From Ophiura sarsii (Eukaryota > Echinodermata > Ophiuroidea > Amphilepidida > Ophiuridae): a stretch of DNA of 64,000 nt. The stretch is taken from contig CM069457.1 in NCBI GenBank assembly GCA_035610835.1, forward strand, positions 15,532,149 through 15,596,148, in the 5' to 3' direction. Numbering within the stretch: the stretch's first letter is position 1; every line of letters begins with the position of its first letter. Shown here in pieces: positions 55,820 through 64,000 of the stretch. The translations under genes were made by a program, and so were the position numbers. The notes under the pieces were generated by a model. The model did not search any database. It was given only the letters and a program-made list of their open reading frames with translations, and was not told the origin of the DNA.

Positions 55820-57311
55820 TTATAGCGATGCTATGAAATAACTGTTCAACAGTAACAAATAACCCTCCTAGACAGTGGTGTATATGGGTTCGAGTTTTAG
55901 TTCAAATAAAACAATGAGTGAAACAGTCCCGGGAAACAGTTGTATAAAATACTCTTTATTGTTACGTAAATCGAGTCGGTAAATGCATGCAAAAATTTAA
56001 GTCGTTTAAAATGATTGAATGATTTGAATTTTCGCCTACACGTACATGTACACTTAAAAGCATGGTAAAAGACAAGTTGTTTCCGCAACAAGCTATCAGT
56101 ACCCATATTTATACCGCGCTTTTCAAACGTGCATCAATTGCATTACAGGGAAAGTTAAGCCGGTATTTTCTATTGAAGATATATTTATGTGTGTCTCGGA
56201 TTAAAATCGATCACAAGGAAGCATCATAAAAAGGCCACGTGGTCAATAGCGCTGTCACAAAATAACTCCACAACAGTAATAAATAACTCGACACTCACTC
56301 TCAGTAACTAAATGTTATTATCAAGTTTAGGTGTAACAAAACGCCGAGTGAAACAGTTGTATGAAATATATTTCAAATATTGTTACGTAAATCGTATAGG
56401 TGAATTCATGTAATCATTTTAGTTGTTCACATTTTCATGGAAGGATTGTTGTCTTCTAAAGAAAGTTCTAAACATATGTCATCATGAAAGAAGACTTTAG
56501 AGGCAACACAAAATGCATTACATTTGTGCAAAACGCAGTAAATATGGTCCCCGATTCATCGCGGTTCCAACCATAGACATAGGCACAAAATCATGGCTGC
56601 ATAGCGCCATCATCGTTGGAGCTCTTAGATTCTTGTTTACATCGATAAATAAATTAGTTCTCAGTGTTCCATTTTCTTAGTACTAAAACCTAAGAACCCT
56701 CAGTTTTCCGATGCGTGTCATGACGTGTGACCCATGATGGGTTTCAAGCGATATAATGATCGTATTGATACGAGTATTGATTGAAATCCAAATGCATCGT
56801 GGGGATATCTTTAGTTGGCTAGATATGGCGCAATGCATAGACGATCATCCCTGTTTTCATAATTTCTGTTTGAGCAGACAGATATGTTATTATCTCTGTT
56901 TTGTGGGCTATTAATATTTTCATAATTGCTATCTGGATTCCAAGGTTCAACTGAATTGTCGTAGTTCGAGCCTATTTATCGTGTTTTGCGTTTTGTACAC
57001 ACCGACCCAACCACGATTATTCTGATTGTATGGTCACTATTTAGATATGATTAGATATGTTAGATATGCAATTTTCATATGGATATTGATAAATCTTCTG
57101 GCATTTATGTCTTGTTGTCAAAATTACCAAAGCAGGCAAATACTTTATTTCAATTTTAAACCAGTGACATTAAAATCACAGGGACGGCTAAGCCGGTATT
57201 TTTGATTGAAGCTATATGTGTGTCTCGGATAACGATCAATCAAAAGGAACTATCATAAATAAAAGGTCGCGTAGTCTCAAGCGCTGTCGCGAAATAACTC
57301 TTCAACAGTAA

Positions 57312-57444
57312 TAAAGTGCTCAACAAAAGAAAGTCATACACTTTGTTTAGGTCCTTTAGAGTAACTTCCGATTAGTTTTTGACCAAACAGACTAGATACA
57401 GCGCTTTGATTTGATCACTTTGGAAAGGCGCTATATAAATACTA

Positions 57445-57514
<70 letters not shown>

Positions 57515-57997
57515 GATAGACATTTGGATGAATCTTTCCGAGCACAATTTGATACCAAAGTTGCCACATAACAACAAAGATAAACCACGATTAGTACCAT
57601 TTAAAGAAAATTGGTCACTTTTCAAAAGGCATATTTTCAACGCACGCAAGCCGCGAGAAAATGCTGTGCGTGACAGTTTGAATGGCCGGGAATGAAATGG
57701 ATATTGATCAAACAGTGCAACTGCGTTAGGACAGTGCCTGAGCGAGCGGGCTATTTGATTATGAACAAGCAACATGTGGTCTTTTCTTCCCGCATAGTGT
57801 AATAAAAATGTGACTTTTGAAAAGTGACTAATTTTCTTTAAATGGTGCTAATCATGGTTTATCTTTGTTGTTTGGTATCAAATTGTGCCGGAAAGATTCA
57901 TCCAAATGTCTATCTAGTCTGTTTGGTCAAAAAATAACCGGAAGTTACTCTAAAGGACCTAAACAAAGTGTATGACTTTCTTTTGTTGAGCACTTTA
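57312..57997. mobile_element. Long-TIR foldback element
   Basis: Arms of about 310 and 190-200 nt start TAAAGTGCTCAACAAAAGAA; both contain AGACATTTGGATGAATCTTT and TCAAATTGTG-type blocks. The left arm is longer because a retroposon inserted into it at 57399-57513. Confidence 0.85.
57399..57513 (+). mobile_element. 5'-truncated retroposon with (ATT)n tail
   Basis: CAGCGCTTTGATTTGATCAC, GGCGCTATATAAAT and a tail of about 23 ATT units. TAGATA lies on both sides as a target duplication. The other arm of the foldback shows the empty site AGACTAGATAGACATT. Confidence 0.85.
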
Positions 57998-58144
57998 CAT
58001 AACTTGACACCCTCATTCCCAGAAATTAGTATCGATTTGAAAAGATGAACTGATTGTCCCAAATGCTCGTGAGTTCGAGTTTAGGACAAATAAAACAATG
58101 GTATAAAATGCCTTTTGATATTGATTACATAAATCGCGAAACAA

Positions 58145-59430
58145 GGATTTAAATTTCCACCGAGGCGGTTTTTCCAAAGATTTTTCAAACATGCAAGCCG
58201 TACAGATGCGAGACAGACATACTAAACGATTTCATTATTTCAATACAGACGATCAAACCTGTTTTACATAATCTCTGATTTCACATCATTATCATGATTA
58301 TGGAATAAAGGTCTAGAAAATTGAAGGTGGCAATTTGGCATGTGTCAAAGAGATTCCCATTGAATTCATGTCATCATCATCGGTCGTCCTTGGACGGAAC
58401 AATGGAATTTCTTTGGCTATTTGTTTACTCCATTGGTGCGCCACGCATTTCCATTTGGTTTCTTTTGGTTTGCTTTCTTACGCGCTTTGATATTGATGTT
58501 AAAACCGCTTTATAAATGCTCGTTTGTATTGTATTGTATTGTATTGTGTCTGAAAATGAAAGCTGCAGTCAGAATCTTTAATGCTTTGCTCAATCTTTAG
58601 AATTTTTGTTCTCCATAATATCTTCTCCTCTAAAACAAAAATTTCTGAAAACATTTAGGGTCGGCAATATATCCAACGATAGGTCTGGTTAGAATGCGCT
58701 TACATTGATTCGCATTGATTTGTCTAGTTTCTCTCGAAAAAAAACAGACGCATTTATTGACCTATTAATAATGATCCCCAAACTTAGTATTATAGGCAAG
58801 TCATTTATTTATAACTTATTATTCATCTCGTAATATGTGCGGGGTTTCCTGGTCTGCATACGCCCCCTTGTATTACCAAATCTGAAATTAAGAGCCCAAT
58901 GGGCTATATTATACCTTTAGATACCGAGTGGTTTTCGGCTAGTATTGATTTATCGGGGAGGGGGTGCTCCAATTGCTGTGGTTTGCATAATCGCTGTTAC
59001 CATATTCTTTGGGGAAAATGTAATATTTGATATTTGGTCGGATCGCTATTTTGAGCGTCTTGATCACTGAATATCTGTCAGTGTCACCATATGTTACCCG
59101 TTTCAGTGTCACTGAATGTATATACCCGTATCCATTTCATTGATTGCCCTCATAGGAGTTTAGTTGATCTTTGTACTATAACACTTTTAACATAACATTT
59201 TGGCTTCTTTAGAACCACGATTTAGGCGGCTTGATCAATGTTTTTAGGTAGTAAAACAGGAACACCATTCCTAGATTAATAATTGATAGAAACCTATAGC
59301 AATCATAATTCAGCCGACATTGTACAACGATATGTTTAGTCGGTTTTGAGCTTTGTCTTTTGATACCATCTCAACTCATCGTTAAAGGGTTTTTTGACAA
59401 AAAGAAGGTAGGACTCCACAAGGAAGTAGT
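58145..59430. other. Intergenic, no gene seen
   Basis: No supported exon. A retroposon-like 3' end with a (TTGTA)n tail lies at about 58478-58545 (CGCTTTATAAATGC). Confidence 0.45.
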
Positions 59431-59441
59431 GACTGTACCTG
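59400..59441 (+). other. Possible 5' UTR exon of the Death-domain gene
   Basis: A strong donor (CCTG|GTAAGTACG) after 59441 lies 360 bp before the first coding exon. The exon start and promoter are not visible, so this is tentative. Confidence 0.25.
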
Positions 59442-59804
59442 GTAAGTACGTGACACATCTTTTGATAAAATCAGAATAGTCCAATTTATGGCTTAAAAAT
59501 GTAAAACATCAGCAATACATTTCAAAATAGTTTGTGTTCCTCTTGGATGATATAATCGCGTGAAGCTATGATTCAATACCCCGAATGAGTATAAGGTACA
59601 TTTTGAAATTTTAAATCCCCTCATGCTTAAAACTCTTGAATTCCAAGATTTCACCCTGGAATTCTATCATTTCAATCCAAATCAGTAATTATTCTAGTCT
59701 TGATTTCCGCAATAGACCTACCGACCATCAAAATCCTCCTTATTTTCAAAATTTGATCACACATCACCTTCATAACTCAAATACCAACCACTTCTATTTT
59801 TCAG

Positions 59805-59883
59805 ATCTGGGAAACCCAGTACTAGGGCTAGTACTAAATAGTAATAGATTCCATCATGGCTAACACCGAAGTACTGGACCAAG
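59805..59883 (+). CDS. Death-domain gene, first coding exon
   Basis: Acceptor TATTTTTCAG before 59805, UTR to 59855, ATG at 59856, donor GTAACT after 59883. Codes MANTEVLDQ plus one base (phase 1). The phase agrees with the Death-domain exon; the link itself is inferred. Confidence 0.55.
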
Positions 59884-62487
59884 GTAACTTTAATTTATTT
59901 TTTGTGCATTTATTCTAATTTCCTATTCATATTTTAGTTTGTCATTGATAATGCATGTTATTGTAACACCAAGAAGCACACTTGACATGTTTACCCGTGA
60001 ATAGTTCTATGACATAACCAGTCAGCTGTAGAACGGGGCCCCGTTTCAATTGAGGGCGCTCTAAAACGACGGGTGTACGTAAAACTAAAGTAACGCACAC
60101 CCGTCAATTTGCTCAATGATTGAATTTTCACCTTTTACCCCCAATTATCTTCATAAAAAGTAACTATCCATCGAGTTGAGGGCAGCATAAGGTACCATAA
60201 CTCCAGTTCGATGATTTAATTTAACCTTTGACCCAAACATCACACGACACAAGCTAAAATTATGTCTTTTTTGACGGGTTTGCTGCGATGAGACCCCCAT
60301 TTTGTAGACGAGATTACACCATTTTATAGAATTTTTAGAATAAGCGTGATAATTTTTACATTAAATATAATCCCTATAGTATTCAGAAGTGATGCATTTG
60401 TAACGGTTATCTCTGTGATAAGAGAGTTATTTCGTTGTTTAAAATCGGCAAAATCGGCTTTTTATGAATTTTGAAATTTACTGTGACGTGAGGTCGTTCC
60501 CTTGGAAACGCAGTCCCGTTCCCAAGCCCGCCCTTTATCGAAAAATGTTTTTTGTTCGTATTCCGGCGGGCGACGGACTTCCGTCATTTGACGAATCGCC
60601 GTGTAAAAATGACGGCAGTGCGTCACTAAATAAAGCGCCCTCAATTGAAACGGGGCCCCGTTCTACAGCTGACTGATAACCACACGTGAAAACCCGTGTC
60701 ATCCTTACACCGCAATAGATGATGTTGCAATTATTGGTTACAAATATGTTTAAAGGATACCCGTGTCATGGAACCTTATAACGCTCAGATATGTAGCATT
60801 AGTACAGGGTGTCCCAAAAGTCTATGCACATTTTTGAAGAGTCATATCTCATAAAATATAAAGCATATGGTATCAATTTAACCATATTTTGATAGAGGAG
60901 ATTTGGGAAATTAATTTGATACCAAAGACAACCCTATTGGTGAACCCACAACATTATAAAACTGGTTGACCAACCCATACCAAATACCACACATTGTTGC
61001 TAAAGGTGCGTATAAATTAACGGTATGAAAGCGACGTTGCGCATTAGTCACAATTCACTGCTTACCTTGCAACATTAATGTTATTTAATACCAAACTCGG
61101 TCACTCACAACATAAATAAGAGCTAATAAGCGTAGTAGACAACATTGCACAGCAAAAGTCTTCATTCAAGATGGTTTACAGCATAGATAAGCGAATACAA
61201 ATTGTATGGTTCTACGCTGAAACACATTCAGTTCAACCTACTCAACAAAAGTTCAGAAAACATTTCAAAGTGAAACGTGCACCAGGAAGAATATCCATTC
61301 TGAAGTTGGTGCATACATTTTTGAACACAGGAACATATTCTAAATGGGTAAAACAACCTTCGATGAGGCCTTCAAGCAGCATTAAAATAATCCGCTAAGT
61401 TTAAATTTTAACATGTTTGACAGCTGTGTGATGTGTGTGTTCACTTTTCTGTTACGTTATTCAATTGTTTAGGTCTGTGTTTTTGCATTAGCACACGTCT
61501 CTGTATACATGGAAAACATTTAAATTAGATTTCACTAAAGAAACGAAAATTATGTGTGATATAGTTTGTTATTATGATGATATCACTGTAATGTAAAATT
61601 TTAAATATTACAATTGACTGATCACTTTCCGTGTAACCAACTCTACCCGTATTTTTGTTAATCTCAATAGGTATGGATTTATGAACTTTATTCCTCCGAA
61701 GTATAAAATTACATTTTTGCTTTAATACATATTTTACTTCTAGGGTGGCATTACAAACAGATGTTACTCCAATGTTTGGTATCAAAATTATTTCCCACAT
61801 CTCCTCTTTCTAAATATGTATTCATATTTTCAATACGACTTATATTTTGTGAAATACAAAGCTTCAAAGTCGTGCATAGACTTTTGGGACACCCTGTATT
61901 ATACAGATCGCTTTTGTAGGTTAACATTTTTAAAAGTACCGCGTAAAGATAAAACCGGCTTTAGAAAGAAGAAAAACCCAATCACATGTAGACGTCGCTA
62001 TATTGATCGAAGCTATGACGAAAGACGTCTCTGTTTCATGTATTGATATTATCGATTGAATTCCTGCGTGATACCGTCCAGCGACCTGTTGCACTAATAA
62101 AACCCTATTGTATAATTCACGGACATAAATTATGCTAATGAGCTCATTAAATGACGTCACTCGCATCATCGGGTTTTCCCGATGATTGAAATACGTTGAT
62201 TGAAATTCTAGGTCGAGTAAAATGATGTTCTTATTTGTTGTCTGTGAGCTTTTCTGATTTTTTTCCCGTTTTGGAATATTTTTTTATTGAAAATAGACAG
62301 TTCAAAGTAAACGTTGGTTCCAAGTTCAACTGACAGCACATGTATTAAAGGCGACAGCAACGGCAATATGCAAGCAACATTTGAGAAAAAACGATGCCCG
62401 ACTTTGCAAGAAATTGTACGGGGAAGTGTACGGGTGAACATGACAAACCAAAACAGCCTAGTAACTAATCACCTCCGTGGCGCAATT

Positions 62488-62527
<40 letters not shown>

Positions 62528-63396
62528 GAGTCCAGCCGGGGGCGTTGTTACTTTTTGCATTTAATGCAGCTTGACAAACAAATCACAGTAAAAATATAAT
62601 ATTGACAAAATCACAGACCACTTACACAAAAATCGCATCTGCGCATGCTCCTGTCGTGATCGAAATCCACCACACAAGCAATGGGCGAGTTTTATAAGTG
62701 TGTTGCTGATGAGGCGGATTTAGTTACGATGACATCACAATATTGGGTACAGTGCAACAGAGCATAAATACCCAAATATTGAATTATAAATATAGTGCTT
62801 TCTGAGTGTTGTACAACCATAAACATTTCAATCCTAAGTATGTGTACCATATATAATCAAAACAACTTTGCATTGGAACCTATAAGAGACATTTACACAT
62901 GTTAGTGATATATTAGCCGCATTAGGAGAGTCCCATTTTACTCCTCGACTTTGCAAGGTGTAGACACGAGACATGAAAGAATAAAAGAGTCTGTCCAGAA
63001 GGACTATCCTTCATTGTACATACTTATCGACCTGAGGGTCCAGTGACCATGGGACAATGCCGCGTTCGAATTTATAACTTCTATTCTTTCTGGTCTATTC
63101 TTATACTTCATATACAGATATATGTCTTTCGGAACCAGATGTTCAAGATATTGTGAAAACTTGCAATCTTCGTTACCTCAATGATGTATACATATATCTT
63201 GGTCTTGAAGACAAAGATATCGAAAATGAAAAACTAAGAGATACTCATAATCCTAAGAAACAGGCACAGAATATCCTGAATCATTGGCGTGATAGAAATG
63301 GAGTGAAAGCTACGAGAAGATCATTTATAAAGGCTATGGAGAGGTCCCAAGATTGCAGGGTATCATTGGGTACACTGAAGCGCATATGGACTATGA
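59805..63396 (+). CDS. Death-domain protein gene, 5' part (continues past the window)
   Basis: Two exons join in frame: 59805-59883 and 63118-63396. The start ATG at 59856 has a good context (ATCATGG), and nine codons plus one base end at donor GTAACT. The next exon supplies two bases, giving MANTEVLDQ-D-ICLSEPDVQ. It then encodes LRYLNDVYIYLGLEDKDIEN, NPKKQAQNILNHWRDRNGVK and ATRRSFIKAMERS. The LGL..I pattern, the L..W residues and the final G..AT...I.A motif are hallmarks of the Death domain, an adaptor fold in apoptosis and innate immune signalling. Later domains lie outside, so the family cannot be named. It could be an adaptor, kinase or NLR-type protein. Confidence 0.7.
60019..60675. 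mobile_element. 657-bp element with long inverted ends
   Basis: Ends CAGTCAGCTGTAGAACGGGG and its exact complement; the palindrome GGGGCCCC and TCAATTGAGGGCGCT follow inside. ATAAC at 60014-60018 and 60676-60680 is a likely 5-bp target duplication. Non-coding; lies in the Death-domain gene intron. Confidence 0.8.
60805..61896 (+). mobile_element. Mariner-like non-autonomous element, copy 2
   Basis: Inverted ends CAGGGTGTCCCAAAAGTCTA with TA at 60803-60804 and 61897-61898. It splits a dispersed repeat whose uninterrupted copy at 63.95 kb reads GCATTAGTATTATACAG, a direct empty site. About 1.1 kb, close to copy 1 at 19696. Confidence 0.9.
61171..61398 (+). CDS. HTH-only transposase remnant
   Basis: 75 codons starting MVYSIDKRIQIVWFYAETHS, then QQKFRKHFKVKRAPGRISIL and ending IKIIR. 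The pattern (YS..KR..IV, ..T...FRKHF, RAPGRISILKLV..F..TG) is the N-terminal DNA-binding HTH of mariner/Tc-type transposases (DUF4817-like). No DDE/DDD catalytic domain follows within the element, so it cannot transpose by itself. It might bind the element ends as a repressor, which is speculation. Confidence 0.7.
   Translation: MVYSIDKRIQIVWFYAETHSVQPTQQKFRKHFKVKRAPGRISILKLVHTFLNTGTYSKWVKQPSMRPSSSIKIIR
61899..62165 (+). repeat. Dispersed repeat, part interrupted by the mariner-like element
   Basis: With 60732-60802 it forms one repeat unit. Related copies lie at 35100-35400 (reverse) and 63890-64000. Contains TTGATCGAAGCTATGACGAA and CAGCGACCTGTTG. Confidence 0.65.
62471..62544 (+). tRNA. 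tRNA-Asn (GTT), slightly degenerate
   Basis: 74 nt with a TTCGG/CCGAA anticodon stem around loop CTGTTAA (anticodon GTT), A box TGGCGCAATTGGT and B box GGTTCGAGTCC. A Pol III terminator TTTTT lies at 62552-62556. No intron. The first acceptor pair is A-C and the T stem has one G-G mismatch, so it may be a decaying copy. It sits in the Death-domain gene intron on the same strand. Confidence 0.85.
62545..63117. other. Intron of the Death-domain gene, nothing further recognised
   Basis: AT-rich with no other gene. The polypyrimidine tract and acceptor for the next exon lie at about 63080-63117 (CTTCATATACAG). Confidence 0.5.
63118..63396 (+). CDS. Death-domain gene, Death-domain exon
   Basis: Acceptor ATATACAG, donor GTAAGT, 279 nt, phase 1 on both sides, so the exon is symmetric and could be skipped or duplicated without a frame change. 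Residues LGLEDKDIEN, LNHWRDRNG and KATRRSFIKAM cover helices 2-5 of a Death domain. Confidence 0.75.
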
Positions 63397-63529
63397 GTAA
63401 GTAAATTGGATTTTTTCTTTTAAATTCTGAAATTTAAAGAAAGCCAAAATCTTATAATAATAACAATATCATCAACCCTAGATTTAGATTAAATTAATAA
63501 TCATTATATTGTGTTATATCATGATAGGC

Positions 63530-63785
63530 CTGATTTCAACCATGTGATAGTTTTTACTATCATTATGGCTGGACAAGAATGATGTGATATCATGATATAA
63601 AACAAATATTGAATGCCTTTTGTTTGTGTAATAGTAAAACTATATCACTCGGTCCAATTTGGATTATTCCATTACAACTCGGCTTCGCCTCGTGCAATGG
63701 AAAAATTCAAATTTGACCTTGTGATATAGTTTGTACTATCACACGCTCAGGCATTAAATATTTGTATATTATCACCCTTTTTATT
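63530..63785. mobile_element. Degenerate palindromic element
   Basis: AACAAATATTGAATGCC and AGGCATTAAATATTTGT are inverted. Between them are GTAAAACTATATCAC and GTGATATAGTTTGTAC, also inverted, around AACTCGGCTTCGCCTCGTG. It fits a MITE without resolved target duplication. Confidence 0.55.
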
Positions 63786-63889
63786 TATAAGCTCTATCTT
63801 ATCTCGATTGGGTCATGCCAAGAATGCAAACGCGTTAGCCCAGGGACGTAGCAAGGTACCAAAAATATGTTTAGTCAATTTTGACCTTT

Positions 63890-64000
63890 GTCTTTCGATT
63901 ACAAATATGTTTAAAGGATACCCGTGTCATGGAACTTTATAGCGCTCAGATATGTAGCATTAGTATTATACAGATCACTTTTGTAGGGTTAAAGTTTTTA
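63890..64000 (+). repeat. Dispersed repeat, uninterrupted copy
   Basis: Matches 60732-60802 joined to 61899 onward (AAATATGTTTAAAGGATACC, GCTCAGATATGTAGCATTAG), and so serves as the empty site for the mariner-like element. Continues beyond the window. Confidence 0.8.

Larger units (their letters stand above)
54112..58145 (+). repeat. Local direct repeat, three divergent units
   Basis: Blocks such as TTGTCAAAATTACCA.AGCAGG (54127, 57118), GTGTGTCTCGGAT (54928, 56191, 57219), AACAGTAATAAATAAC (55849, 56271, 57304) and AAATAAAACAATG (55905, 58087) recur in the same order, giving three degenerate units. Two of them are split by the elements at 54986 and 57312. Confidence 0.65.

Overview
This window comes from an animal nuclear genome. 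It has multi-exon genes with GT-AG introns, a Pol III tRNA gene, tRNA-derived SINEs, a LINE fragment, TTAGGG-type repeats and very dense small DNA transposons, plus one 100-N assembly gap. The repeat types and gene content fit a marine invertebrate, probably a deuterostome (hemichordate, echinoderm or amphioxus-like), but the sequence alone does not fix the species.

About 5.8-50.7 kb is a head-to-tail array of three copies of one gene on the + strand, which I read as SLC51A-like (organic solute transporter subunit alpha, OST-alpha). Each copy has the same six recognisable exons (A-F) of about 170, 74, 180, 106, 244 and 200 nt, with identical intron phases (0, 2, 2, 0, 1). Copy 1 (5776-11038) is the most divergent; copies 2 (21264-30372) and 3 (39999-50746) are very close. 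The spacers between copies are also homologous, so the duplicated unit includes flanking DNA. Only copy 3 has all six exons open. Exon C of copy 1 lacks 2 nt net and exon C of copy 2 lacks 1 nt, so both look like pseudogenes unless these are assembly errors. The exon or exons encoding the N-terminal ectodomain were not identified in any copy.

The most unusual structure is in intron B of copy 3. The acceptor site plus the first ~45 nt of exon C is repeated in tandem about seven or eight times upstream of the real exon, with most polypyrimidine-AG signals kept. Two transposons have since split this array. Copy 1 shows a related event, a partial duplicate of exon B.

From about 59.4 kb a second + strand gene starts: a 9-codon first coding exon (59856-59883), a 3.2 kb intron containing a tRNA-Asn gene and several transposons, and an exon encoding a Death domain (63118-63396). 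The gene continues beyond the window.

The rest is mobile and repetitive DNA. It includes six TTAA-flanked element families, two mariner-like elements with TA duplications and an HTH-only ORF, hAT-like elements with 8-bp duplications and long G/C runs, a Harbinger-like element with TTA duplications, long foldback elements (one made of telomere-like repeats), SINEs, a LINE fragment and several minisatellites. Because the array is duplicated, many insertions have a matching empty site in another copy, which gives direct evidence of their boundaries and relative age.
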